From the NCBI GenBank assembly GCA_024234075.1, contig JACKOV010000002.1, forward strand, positions 186,001-250,000: 64,000 nt of DNA, given 5' to 3'. The notes under the pieces were generated by a model that saw only the letters and a program-made list of their open reading frames with translations, ran no database searches and was not told the DNA's origin. How positions within the stretch are numbered: position 1 is the first letter of the stretch; each line of letters opens with the position of its first letter. This DNA comes from Nevskiaceae bacterium. GTDB lineage: Bacteria; Pseudomonadota; Gammaproteobacteria; Steroidobacterales; Steroidobacteraceae. This document shows positions 15,157 through 23,737 of the stretch, one piece after another. Both the position numbers and the translations under genes were made by a program.

Positions 15157-17334
15157 ATGAACTTCGCAGGTACTTCCACGCTGCTCTCGCGGGCTGCGTT
15201 TGCGCTGTGGGCCGTGCTCGTGACGGCCGCCGGTCTCACGACGCCGCAAGCGCGGGCACAGGACGCGGTGAACAAGCTCGAGGCCGTCGATGTGCAGACG
15301 TTGCCCGGGCAGCAGATCCAGCTGACCCTGCGACTCTCCGGTCCCGCGCCGGAGCCGCTGGCTTTCACGATCGACAACCCCGCCCGCATTTCCCTGGACC
15401 TGCCGGGAACCGCGCTGGCGTTGCCATCGCGCCGTATCGACGTGCGCTCCGGCGGTCTCGACACGATCCTCGCCGCCGAAGCCAACGGGCGCACCCGCCT
15501 GGTGATGAACCTCGACCGCCTGTTGCCCTACCAGACGAAGGTCGCCGGCAACACAATCGTGATGAACATCGGCTCGGCGCTGGGCGCCGGCGCGGACAGT
15601 GCCGCGGCGCCACGGGCCACGGTCGCGTCCACGCGCAGCAACTCGGCGGCGCCGGCCGGGGTACGCGAGATCCGCAGCATCGATTTCCGTCGCGGCGGCG
15701 AGGGCATGGGCCGCCTGATCGTCAATCTTTCCGATCCGCGCACGCCGATCAATCTGCGCCAGCAGGGCAATCAGATCGTCGTCGACTTCGCCGGCACCGC
15801 GGTGCCGAACCGCCTCATCCGCCGCTTCGATGCACTCGACTTCGCGACCCCGGTGCAGAGTTTCGACGTGGTGCGGGCCGACGACGGTGCGCGCATCGTG
15901 CTGAGCGCCATGGGCGATTTCGAGCAGCTCGCCTACCAGAGCGACGATCAGTACGTGGTCGAGATCCAGCCGGCACGCAAGGCGGCCGCCCAGGCGGACG
16001 AGAAGCGCGAATACACCGGCGAGCGCCTGACCCTGAACTTCCAGAACATCGAGACCCGTGCCGTGCTGCAGCTGCTGGCCGATGCCAGCGGCCAGAACAT
16101 CGTGGTCAGCGACTCGGTTTCCGGCAGCGTCACCCTGCGGTTGCAGAACGTGCCCTGGGACCAGGCGCTCGACATCGTGCTGCGCACCAAGGGTCTCGAC
16201 ATGCGCCGCACCGACAACGTCATCATCGTCGCGCCCTCCGACGAGCTTGCCTCGCGCGAGAAGGCCGAGCTGGCGGCCCGCAAGGACATTCAGGAGCTCG
16301 CACCGCTGCGCTCCGAGTACCTGCAGGTGAACTATGCCAAGGCCGCCGACCTTGCCGAACTGATCAAGTCGCAGGGCGGCTCGCTGATGTCCGCGCGCGG
16401 CAGCGTCGCGGTGGACGAGCGCACCAATACCTTGCTGCTGCAGGATACCGCCGACCGGCTCGCCGACATTCGCCGGCTGGTGGGCACGCTCGACATCCCG
16501 GTGCGGCAGGTGCTGATCGAGGCGCGCATCGTGATCGTCAACGACGACTTCACCCGCGAGCTCGGCGTGCGCGCCGGTGTCACCGGCGTACGGGAGAACG
16601 GCAACGACGGCGTGTTCGTCACCTCGGGCAGCCTCGAGTCGACCGACACTTCGCTGAGCTCGGCGCTCACCAACCTGCGCGGCGGCAACGGGACCCCGTA
16701 TCCGATCGAGGTGCCGACCGGTGGCGCGGCGAATCAGCGCTACAACGTCAATCTGCCGGTCACCAGCCCGGCCGGTCGTCTGGCGTTCATGGTGCTCGGC
16801 TCCGATTACATCGTCGATCTCGAGCTTTCGGCAGCCCAGGCCGAAGGTCGTGGCGAGATCATTTCCTCGCCGCGGGTGATCACCGCGAACCAGAAGGAAG
16901 CGAGCATCGAGCAGGGCGTCGAGATTCCGTATCAGGAGTCCGCGTCCAGCGGCGCCACGACCATCCAGTTCAAGAAGGCCGTGCTGGCGCTGAAGGTCAC
17001 GCCGCAGATCACCCCCGACAACCGGATCATTCTCGACCTCAACGTCAAGAAGGACAGCGTCGGGCGGATCGTGGTCGCGTCGGGCGGCATCAACGTGCCG
17101 TCGATCGATACGCGCGAGATCAACACCCAGGTGCTGGTCAACGACGGCCAGACCGTGGTGCTCGGCGGCATCCTCGAGACCGAGCGCCGCGAGACCGAAC
17201 GAAAGGTTCCGTATCTCGGTGACATTCCGGGTCTCGGCATTCTCTTCAAGACCACGACCAAGACCAACGACAAGGATGAACTGCTGATCTTCGTCACGCC
17301 GAAGATCCTGCGTGAAGGGGTCAACGTTTACTGA
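15157..17334 (+). CDS. pilQ: Type IV pilus secretin PilQ
   Basis: 725 residues. Signal peptide to about residue 37 (...PQARAQ); two AMIN peptidoglycan-binding domains (about 40-115 and 172-255); an STN/N0 domain (LNFQNIETRAVLQLLADASGQNIVVSDSVSG near 296-326); an N1 domain (LRSEYLQVNYAKAADLAELIKSQ); and the secretin C-domain with VLIEARIVIVNDDFTRELG and the end motif VPYLGDIPGLGILFK near 685. It forms the outer-membrane channel through which the pilus leaves. The usual PilQ length in gammaproteobacteria is about 700, so it is complete. Confidence 0.97.
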   Translation: MNFAGTSTLLSRAAFALWAVLVTAAGLTTPQARAQDAVNKLEAVDVQTLPGQQIQLTLRLSGPAPEPLAFTIDNPARISLDLPGTALALPSRRIDVRSGGLDTILAAEANGRTRLVMNLDRLLPYQTKVAGNTIVMNIGSALGAGADSAAAPRATVASTRSNSAAPAGVREIRSIDFRRGGEGMGRLIVNLSDPRTPINLRQQGNQIVVDFAGTAVPNRLIRRFDALDFATPVQSFDVVRADDGARIVLSAMGDFEQLAYQSDDQYVVEIQPARKAAAQADEKREYTGERLTLNFQNIETRAVLQLLADASGQNIVVSDSVSGSVTLRLQNVPWDQALDIVLRTKGLDMRRTDNVIIVAPSDELASREKAELAARKDIQELAPLRSEYLQVNYAKAADLAELIKSQGGSLMSARGSVAVDERTNTLLLQDTADRLADIRRLVGTLDIPVRQVLIEARIVIVNDDFTRELGVRAGVTGVRENGNDGVFVTSGSLESTDTSLSSALTNLRGGNGTPYPIEVPTGGAANQRYNVNLPVTSPAGRLAFMVLGSDYIVDLELSAAQAEGRGEIISSPRVITANQKEASIEQGVEIPYQESASSGATTIQFKKAVLALKVTPQITPDNRIILDLNVKKDSVGRIVVASGGINVPSIDTREINTQVLVNDGQTVVLGGILETERRETERKVPYLGDIPGLGILFKTTTKTNDKDELLIFVTPKILREGVNVY

Positions 17335-17377
17335 CCGGGGGCGGGAACGCCGGTTGGTCTGAAGTCAGGTGAATATG

Positions 17378-19513
17378 ATGCGCAAGATTTCGTCTCTACT
17401 GCTGATCTGGGCTGCGGGCCTGTTGACCGCCTGCGGCGGCGGGTCCGACAACGACGTGTTCCGGCCGGGCACGCCCGGCGGGGCCGTGCCGCCGAACGTG
17501 GCCACGGTCACCGTCACCACCAGCAAGGCGTCGATACTCAGCGACGGCAGCGAGTCCGCCGTGATCATCGCCTACGTGCGCGATTCGTCGAATCGCCTGC
17601 TCACCGGCGTGCCGGTGACCTTCGCCTCCAGCTCCGGCGGCATTTCCCCGCCGAATGCCACCACGGGTGACGAAGGCACTGCCACCGCCACCCTGGTCAC
17701 CGCCGGCGACAGCTCGTTGCGCACGATCACCGTGACTGCGAATGCGGGGAGCGCCAGTGGCACTGTCACGGTGCAGGTCGTTGCGGCACAGCCGCCGGTC
17801 ACCGTCGGTTCGCTGACGTTGACGACCAGTACCCCGACCCTGCCATCCGATGGCTCGAATCCCGCGACCATCACGGCCTTGGTCCAGGACACCAGCAATC
17901 GCTATCTGGCAGGCGTACCGGTGGTATTCACGACCACTTCGGGCGGTTTGACCATCAACGAATCGAGCACCACGGCCAGTGGTATCGCGACCGCAACGCT
18001 CAGTACGCCGGGTAACAAGACCAATCGCACCATCACGGTTACTGCGGCCGCCGGCGGCCTCACGCGGACGGTTGACATCAATGTGGTCGGTTCGCAGCTG
18101 CTGTTCCAGGGTGCGGATGCACTGGTGCTCGGCGCGACCTCACCGTACACCGTCCGGCTGGTCGATTCCGCCAACAACGGCATTCCCAGCACCGCTCTGA
18201 CGGTCAGTTCCGCGAATGGCAATACGCTGAGCGCCAGCTCGCTGACGACCGACGGCACGGGCACCGCGACTTTCAACGTCACGGTTACGGCAAACGGCAA
18301 CGACACGCTCACCGTCTCGGGTCTCGGCCTGACGGCGAACCACCCGGTCAGTGTCAACTCGGATTCATTCGCGTTCGTCACACCTGCTGATCTTGCGGAA
18401 GTGCCGCTCAACACGCCGACGTCGATCACGGTGCGCTGGATGCAGGGCTCGAATCCGGTTTCGGGTCAGCAGGTAACCGTCAACTCTACTCGCGGCACGA
18501 TCACCGGCTCGCCGGCAACCACCAATGGCAGCGGTGAAGCGACTGTCACGATCATTTCCACCAACGCCGGCATCGCCAACATCACGGCCAACGCCGGCAG
18601 TGCTTCGGCGCAGCGCAGCGTCGAGTTCGTGGCGATGGCCGCTGCTTCGATCGATGCGCAGGCGAGCACTGCAACCGTCGGTATCGGCGAGCAGTCGACC
18701 ATCACCGCCGTGGTACGCGATGCGGCGGGCAACCTGGTCAAGAACAAGACCGTGAACTTCTCGCTGACCGATGTGAGCGGCGGTACGCTGTCGCTGGCAT
18801 CGGCCACGACCAACAGCCAGGGTCGTGCCCAGACTGTCTACACCGCGGGTTCCTCGGTCAGTGGATTCGACGAGGTGCAGATTACGGCCAGCGTGGCGGA
18901 CTCCCCCGGCGTCACGCCGAGCACCGTCCGCCTCACTGTGGCGCGCAAGGAGGTGTTCATCTCGCTCGGTACCGGCAACACCATCGAAGAGCCGAACGAA
19001 GCGCAGTACCGCATCCGGTTCCAGATCTCGGTGACCGATGCCAACGGCAACGGTGTAGCGAACGTGCCGGTGACCACCAGTGTGTTGACCGAGCGTTATC
19101 TCAAGGGGCGACGCCGGTTCGACAGTACCTGGGCGAACTACGAAGCGCCGGTCTACGTCTGCCAGGACGAGGACACACTGGTGCCGGCAAGTGCACGCAA
19201 TGGCGTGCTCGATCCGGGCGAAGACGTCAACGGCAATGACAGGCTCGACGTCGGCAACATCGCGCTGGTCTCCCCGGCGCAGGCGATGACCAACGCTCAG
19301 GGCTTCGTGATCGTCGACGTGCTGTATCCGCAGGACACGGCCTACTGGGCCGATGTCACGCTCGAGGCGCGCGCCGGTGTGCAGGGCACCGAGTTCCGGC
19401 GCTCGTCGACGTTCCGGCTGCCAGGTTCGACGACGGACTTCAGCAGTGCCACCGTGGCACCTCCCGGTCCGGTCAGCCCCTTCGGCACCAACGACTGCAC
19501 GACGCCCAACTAG
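17378..19513 (+). CDS. Large Ig-like (invasin/Big_1-type) lipoprotein
   Basis: 711 residues. The signal MRKISSLLLIWAAGLLTAC ends in a lipobox (LTAC), so it is probably lipid-anchored. About five Ig-like repeats of 85-100 residues follow (starts near 40, 140, 237, 330 and 423), each with the SDGS/T-ITA-V-D-NG-VTF-TS-G pattern and closing VTVTA. The C-terminal region (about 520-711) is different and contains DPGEDVNGNDRLD, a calcium-loop-like acidic stretch. AGGTGA at 17367 favours the ATG at 17378. It lies 43 bp after pilQ in the same direction and splits the usual pilQ-aroK order, so it is likely cotranscribed with the pilus genes. Role unknown; adhesin or envelope spacer is an inference. Confidence 0.8.
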   Translation: MRKISSLLLIWAAGLLTACGGGSDNDVFRPGTPGGAVPPNVATVTVTTSKASILSDGSESAVIIAYVRDSSNRLLTGVPVTFASSSGGISPPNATTGDEGTATATLVTAGDSSLRTITVTANAGSASGTVTVQVVAAQPPVTVGSLTLTTSTPTLPSDGSNPATITALVQDTSNRYLAGVPVVFTTTSGGLTINESSTTASGIATATLSTPGNKTNRTITVTAAAGGLTRTVDINVVGSQLLFQGADALVLGATSPYTVRLVDSANNGIPSTALTVSSANGNTLSASSLTTDGTGTATFNVTVTANGNDTLTVSGLGLTANHPVSVNSDSFAFVTPADLAEVPLNTPTSITVRWMQGSNPVSGQQVTVNSTRGTITGSPATTNGSGEATVTIISTNAGIANITANAGSASAQRSVEFVAMAAASIDAQASTATVGIGEQSTITAVVRDAAGNLVKNKTVNFSLTDVSGGTLSLASATTNSQGRAQTVYTAGSSVSGFDEVQITASVADSPGVTPSTVRLTVARKEVFISLGTGNTIEEPNEAQYRIRFQISVTDANGNGVANVPVTTSVLTERYLKGRRRFDSTWANYEAPVYVCQDEDTLVPASARNGVLDPGEDVNGNDRLDVGNIALVSPAQAMTNAQGFVIVDVLYPQDTAYWADVTLEARAGVQGTEFRRSSTFRLPGSTTDFSSATVAPPGPVSPFGTNDCTTPN

Positions 19514-19548
19514 CGAAACCGGTCCCCTCGCAGGACCGAGGCTGATTC

Positions 19549-19587
19549 CAGCGGCCGCCCGGATCTGTCCGGGCGGCCGCTGCATTT
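19549..19587 (+). terminator. Rho-independent terminator ending the pil operon
   Basis: A perfect 15-bp GC-rich stem, CAGCGGCCGCCCGGA with its complement across a TCTG loop (19549-19582), followed by GCATTTT. It closes the pilM-to-lipoprotein transcript just before aroK. Confidence 0.85.
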
Positions 19588-19606
19588 TCGGGTACGCTCC
19601 GCGCGC

Positions 19607-20143
19607 ATGCTCGGCAATCGCAACATCTACCTGATCGGCCCGATGGGCTCCGGCAAGACCGCGGTGGGTCGGCAGCTCGCCGCGATCCTGCAGGTGCCTT
19701 TCCTCGATTCGGATGCCGAGATCGAAGTCCGCACCGGCGCCGAAATCGCGCTGATCTTCGACAAGGAAGGCGAAGCCGGCTTCCGCGAACGCGAGCATGA
19801 AGTGCTGGCTGACCTGGTGACCCAGGAGCCGGCCGTGCTCTCTACCGGTGGCGGCGCCATCCTGCGTGCCGACAATCGCGAGCTGCTGAAGGCGGGCGGT
19901 GCCGTCGTGTATCTCGAGACCTCGGTGGCCCAGCAAGCCAGCCGGGTGCGTTCCAGCCGGCAGCGCCCGCTGCTGACGGGCGTCGATCCCGCGCTGCGGC
20001 TGGCCGAGCTGATGGCCTTCCGGGCCCCCCTGTACGCCGAAATCGCCGACGTCACCGTTCGGACCGACGGCCGCAGGGTAAAGTCTGTTGCGGAGCAGGT
20101 GCTGCGCGAGCTGCGTGCACGCGGCTGGCAGTCGGTGGCCTGA
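19607..20143 (+). CDS. aroK: Shikimate kinase
   Basis: 178 residues. Walker A GPMGSGKTAVGRQLA (residues 8-22), shikimate-binding DSDAEIEVRTGAEI, FREREHEVL and the STGGGAILR loop, plus the RQRPLL lid Arg. It phosphorylates shikimate at the 3-hydroxyl with ATP in the chorismate pathway. It begins only 20 bp after the terminator hairpin, so its promoter must overlap the terminator or it relies on read-through. Confidence 0.96.
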   Translation: MLGNRNIYLIGPMGSGKTAVGRQLAAILQVPFLDSDAEIEVRTGAEIALIFDKEGEAGFREREHEVLADLVTQEPAVLSTGGGAILRADNRELLKAGGAVVYLETSVAQQASRVRSSRQRPLLTGVDPALRLAELMAFRAPLYAEIADVTVRTDGRRVKSVAEQVLRELRARGWQSVA

Positions 20144-20276
20144 ACCCCGGCTCGACTCCTCTGGTCCGAGCCCGCCGCCCAAGACCGCATGCCCAGCCGA
20201 AACCGTATACTCGAAGGCCGCGTTCACGCAACTGCCTGCGCGGATTGCGGTCTATGTCCAACAAGGGTCTTCCGAC

Positions 20277-21362
20277 TTGCAGAAGCTGACCGTAGAACTC
20301 GGAGCGCGTTCCTACCCGATCCTGATCGGCGAGGGTTTGCTCGCGCAGCCGTCGCTCGTGACACCGCTGATCGGCGAGCGCGACGTGGCGATCATCACCA
20401 ACACCGTGGTCGCGCCGCTGTACCTCGATGCGCTGCGCGAAGCCATGGACCGCGCACTGCCGCGTCGCGTCGTCGAAATCGTCCTGCCGGACGGCGAGGT
20501 CCACAAGACACTCGACAGCATTTCACGGATTCTCGACGTTCTCGTCACCAACCGCCTCGGCCGCGATGCCACCGTGGTTGCCCTTGGCGGCGGCGTGGTC
20601 GGCGACATGGCCGGGTTCGCGGCCGCTTGCTATCAGCGTGGCGTCGAGTTCGTGCAGGTGCCGACGACCGTGCTTGCCCAGGTCGACTCTTCGGTCGGTG
20701 GCAAGACCGGTGTGAACCATGCCGGCGGCAAGAACCTGATCGGCGCGTTCCACCAGCCACGCGCCGTGATTACCGATACCCGGACGCTCCGGACCTTGCC
20801 CGATCGCGAGCTGCGCGCTGGCCTCGCCGAAGTGGTCAAGTGCAGCCTGATCTGCGACGCCGGTTTTTTCGGCTGGCTGGAACAGAACACTTCGCGCCTG
20901 CTCGATCGTGACCCCGAGGCGCTCGCCCACGCGATCCACCGCTCCTGCGAGATCAAGGCCGAGATCGTTGGTCGTGACGAACGCGAGCAGGGTGACCGCG
21001 CGCTGCTCAATCTCGGCCACACATTCGCCCATGCGATCGAGACCGCGACCGGCTACACCGACTGGTTGCACGGCGAGGCCGTCGGCGCCGGCCTGCTGAT
21101 GGCCGCCACCATGTCGCAGCACGCCGGATGGATCGGCACCGACGATGTCACCCGCGTCGCGGCCCTGCTCCAGCGCATCGGCCTGCCGATCGCGGCACGC
21201 GAGATTTCCGGCGCGACGGCGCTCGACCTGATGCGCATCGACAAGAAGGTGAAGGCCGGACGGATGCGATTCGTGCTGCTGAAAGCGATCGGCCAGGCCG
21301 TCATCGCCGCCGACTACCCCGAGCCCGCACTGGCCGCAACGCTCGAGACACACTTCGCGTGA
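20277..21362 (+). CDS. aroB: 3-Dehydroquinate synthase
   Basis: 361 residues. The TTG at 20277 gives LQKLTVELGARSYPILIGEGLL, the normal family start; no in-frame ATG or GTG is nearby, and AGGG lies about 9 bases upstream. NAD-binding and zinc motifs are visible: LPDGEVHKTLDS, ALGGGVVGDMAGFAAACYQRG, VPTTVLAQVDSSVGGKTGVNH, LNLGHTFAHAIE and HGEAVGAG. It converts DAHP to 3-dehydroquinate. It follows aroK by 133 bp and overlaps or abuts dgt. Confidence 0.95.
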   Translation: MQKLTVELGARSYPILIGEGLLAQPSLVTPLIGERDVAIITNTVVAPLYLDALREAMDRALPRRVVEIVLPDGEVHKTLDSISRILDVLVTNRLGRDATVVALGGGVVGDMAGFAAACYQRGVEFVQVPTTVLAQVDSSVGGKTGVNHAGGKNLIGAFHQPRAVITDTRTLRTLPDRELRAGLAEVVKCSLICDAGFFGWLEQNTSRLLDRDPEALAHAIHRSCEIKAEIVGRDEREQGDRALLNLGHTFAHAIETATGYTDWLHGEAVGAGLLMAATMSQHAGWIGTDDVTRVAALLQRIGLPIAAREISGATALDLMRIDKKVKAGRMRFVLLKAIGQAVIAADYPEPALAATLETHFA

Positions 21363-21367
21363 ACAAC

Positions 21368-22585
21368 ATGACGGGCACTGGCGCCACCCCCGCTTCTACT
21401 GCGGCGACTACTGCGGTGGCAGGTGCAGGCGGACCGGTTGCGCTCGCACCTTACGCTGCCCACGACGCCACCAGCCGCGGTCGCCGCCATTGCGAAGCCG
21501 CGCCTGAGTATCGTGGCGAGTTCCAGCGGGATCGCGATCGCATCATTCATTCGAATGCGTTTCGCCGTCTCGTCTACAAGACCCAGGTATTCGTGAATCA
21601 CGAGGGCGACCTCTATCGCACCCGAATTACGCATTCTCTCGAGGTCTCACAGATCGCCCGCACCATCGCGCGGGCACTCGGCCTGCACGAAACCCTGACC
21701 GAGGCGATCTGCCTGGCCCACGACCTCGGCCATACACCTTTCGGTCATGCCGGCCAGGATGCATTGAATGAATGCATGCGCGAATACGGCGGGTTCGAGC
21801 ACAACCTGCAGTCGCTGCGAGTCGTCGACGAGCTCGAGGAACGCTACGCCGGGTTCCCCGGTTTGAACCTCACGTTCGAGACCCGCGAAGGCATTCTCAA
21901 GCATTGCTCCATACAGAACGCCCGCAAGCTCGGCGATGTGGGCGAGCGGTTCATCAAGCGCGAACAACCCGGACTCGAAGCCCAGCTCGCCAATCTCGCC
22001 GACGAGATCGCCTACAACAACCACGACGTCGATGACGGCTTGCGTGCCGCCATGATCCAGACCGACGACTTGTTGCAGGTGACACTCTTCGCCAGAGAGT
22101 ACCAGGCCGTCACCGACAAATATCCCGACGCCACATTGCGCCGCAGGATCCATGAAACCATCCGCCGGATGATCGATCGAGTCGTGCAGGACGTGATTCG
22201 CACGACCAGTGCCAATCTACAGGCGGCAGCACCCAGAAGTATCGACGACATCCGACACCACGGCAGCCGCATGATCCTGATGAGCGACGAATTGCGTCGC
22301 GAGCATCTGGAGCTCAAGAATTTCCTGCGCGAGCATGTATACCGCCATTACCGTGTGCTACGGATGACCACGAAGGCACGTCGCGTCATCCACGAACTCT
22401 TTGAAGTCCTGATGAAGGACATCTCCCTGCTCCCCGCTGAACACCACGACGCTGCTCGGCGTGCGGAGGCCCGCGACGGCACCCACGGCCGTGCTCGAGT
22501 CGTCGCTGACTACATTGCGGGAATGACGGATAGATATGCGCTCCTGGAACACCGGCGGTTGTTTTATCCGGAAGCGCGGTCGTAA
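21368..22585 (+). CDS. dgt: Deoxyguanosinetriphosphate triphosphohydrolase-like protein
   Basis: 405 residues. HD-domain metal site: RITHSLEVSQIARTIA (His), AHDLGHTPFGHAGQ (HD pair) and EIAYNNHDVDDGL. Upstream, FQRDRDRIIHSNAFRRLVYKTQVF is the typical dGTPase start. It hydrolyses dNTPs to nucleoside and triphosphate; this short version belongs to the type-2 subfamily, so substrate choice is less certain than for E. coli Dgt. The ATG at 21368 is used; a GTG at 21359 overlapping the aroB stop would add three residues. The first 30 residues are Ala/Thr-rich and probably disordered. Confidence 0.92.
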   Translation: MTGTGATPASTAATTAVAGAGGPVALAPYAAHDATSRGRRHCEAAPEYRGEFQRDRDRIIHSNAFRRLVYKTQVFVNHEGDLYRTRITHSLEVSQIARTIARALGLHETLTEAICLAHDLGHTPFGHAGQDALNECMREYGGFEHNLQSLRVVDELEERYAGFPGLNLTFETREGILKHCSIQNARKLGDVGERFIKREQPGLEAQLANLADEIAYNNHDVDDGLRAAMIQTDDLLQVTLFAREYQAVTDKYPDATLRRRIHETIRRMIDRVVQDVIRTTSANLQAAAPRSIDDIRHHGSRMILMSDELRREHLELKNFLREHVYRHYRVLRMTTKARRVIHELFEVLMKDISLLPAEHHDAARRAEARDGTHGRARVVADYIAGMTDRYALLEHRRLFYPEARS

Positions 22586-22603
22586 GTCGTTCCGATGCCG
22601 CCG

Positions 22604-22634
22604 AGCGCTTTGGTTCATAAAGCGCTTATAAAAC
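22604..22634 (+). terminator. Terminator after dgt
   Basis: AGCGCTTT (22604-22611) pairs perfectly with AAAGCGCT (22619-22626) across a 7-base loop, followed by TATAAAA. It lies 18 bp after the dgt stop. Confidence 0.7.
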
Positions 22635-22693
22635 AATTGGTTGCAAGATTTGTGAGTCGCTAGCGGTGCGCCAGCGATTCGCATAATTGTTTT
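22630..22693 (+). repeat. Nested inverted repeat at the left edge of the AT-rich block
   Basis: Outer arms AAAACAATT (22630-22638) and AATTGTTTT (22685-22693) are exact complements. Inside, 22651-22665 and 22669-22683 form a 15-position stem with one mismatch and two wobble pairs around a 3-base loop. The T-rich stretch after the inner hairpin could make it a second terminator; as a long cruciform it could also mark a recombination boundary. Function not known. Confidence 0.5.
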
Positions 22694-22717
22694 GTTTGGC
22701 AATCTGCGCGAAGTACG

Positions 22718-22746
22718 TTGACATAACCTATTGATTCGACTTAATG
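22718..22746 (+). promoter_or_regulatory. Putative promoter of the DUF6502/repeat-protein operon
   Basis: A perfect -35 TTGACA at 22718-22723 lies in AT-rich DNA with a weak TTAATG-like -10 about 17 bases later, 30-60 bp before the GTG of the first gene in the block. Confidence 0.5.
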
Positions 22747-22753
22747 TTTCCAC

Positions 22754-22770
22754 AGGAAGGGAATATGTAA
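22754..22770 (+). promoter_or_regulatory. Start-stop element: strong ribosome site, ATG, TAA
   Basis: AGGAAGGG (22754-22761) is followed after 3 bases by ATG TAA (22765-22770), a start codon directly against a stop. The GTG of the next gene is 8 bases further, with its own AAGGG. A minimal start-stop of this kind could hold a ribosome in the leader and tune downstream initiation. Seen directly; role inferred. Confidence 0.45.
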
Positions 22771-22777
22771 GGGCACT

Positions 22778-23737
22778 GTGAAAGACTCGGAAAGAGAAAC
22801 CTTTCTGGTCGCTTTCCAAGAGGTGCTGAAGCCGTTTTTTCGAATAGCTCAGCACTTCGGGGTGCCTGGACATCAGATGCGAGATTCCTTCTCGCAGTCA
22901 GCTGTTGAGTTTTTTGCCGAAGAAATTAATGCCAAAGAACAACGGCCAGCCTCAGCAGCTCGCGTAGCTATGTACGCAGGCCTAAATCAATCTGAGGTTG
23001 TCGATCGCATTAGGGATCGAGAGTCGGCTGCGCAGAATCTTGCGCGTCGAGCGCAGCTTTTAAGTGAATTGCTAAATGCATGGCATACCGAGCCTGGTTA
23101 TGCGGGCGTGTATGACATCGCGCGTGAGATCCCGTTTGAGGCCGATGAGGGTAAACCGTCTTTCTCAGCACTCTGCAGGAAAGTTGCTCCGCACGCTGAT
23201 TCGGAAGAATTACTTGGCGATCTGACTGGCTCCAAGTGTGTTGAGCATTTGGATGGCGGATTTCTTCGCCCGCTAACGCGAGCATATGTGCTGTCTGGTG
23301 GGAACGTCGCTCGGCTAGATCGCATGGGTAAGGTTCTTCTGAACTTTACGAATTCTTACGCAAAAGGAATTGTTGGTGATCCTGAAGCATTTACTGCCTT
23401 TTCAGAGAGAACGCTTGTTTCCGACTTTGCGCTAAGTAGTCGTGGCGCGAAGTTGTTCAATGACGAAGTTCGTGAGCGCGGGACGAAGCTGCTAACCGAT
23501 CTCGATACTTGGCTAACTGCTCACGCTGGAACAGTTTCAGTCGATGATGGTCGGCGATATGGCTGCGGTCTTTATGTTTTTGAAGATTCTGCATCTGTCG
23601 GGCGTGCGCCGATAGCTGTGGATGATTTGCCTGGTAGCCGAGAAGAGCTGGATAAAGTTGCTGACGCTCTTGCACCTGTCGTATTGGATGTACTTGAGAA
23701 CTTTCCAAAGAATGGAAGGGGCTGGCGCAATGAATAA
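22778..23737 (+). CDS. DUF6502-family protein, copy A
   Basis: 319 residues, GTG start with AAGGG 4 bases upstream. It follows the DUF6502 plan: an N-terminal helical part with FGVPGHQMRDSF (about 27-38); a helix-turn-helix-like ARVAMYAGLNQSEVVDRI (61-78); a second winged-helix-like unit from LLNAWHTEPGY (99-108) through KPSFSALCRKVAPHADSEELLGDL to VEHLDGGFLRPLTRAYV; and a C-terminal helical region. The family has no proven function; DNA binding is inferred from the HTH pattern. Its last 8 bases overlap the start of the repeat-protein gene, so both are translated together. Codon usage is much more AT-rich than in dgt. Confidence 0.75.
   Translation: MKDSERETFLVAFQEVLKPFFRIAQHFGVPGHQMRDSFSQSAVEFFAEEINAKEQRPASAARVAMYAGLNQSEVVDRIRDRESAAQNLARRAQLLSELLNAWHTEPGYAGVYDIAREIPFEADEGKPSFSALCRKVAPHADSEELLGDLTGSKCVEHLDGGFLRPLTRAYVLSGGNVARLDRMGKVLLNFTNSYAKGIVGDPEAFTAFSERTLVSDFALSSRGAKLFNDEVRERGTKLLTDLDTWLTAHAGTVSVDDGRRYGCGLYVFEDSASVGRAPIAVDDLPGSREELDKVADALAPVVLDVLENFPKNGRGWRNE

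Noticed and set aside
22630..22693. Integron attC site
   Set aside because: The expected GTTRRRY / RYYYAAC core sites are not present and there is no integron integrase nearby.
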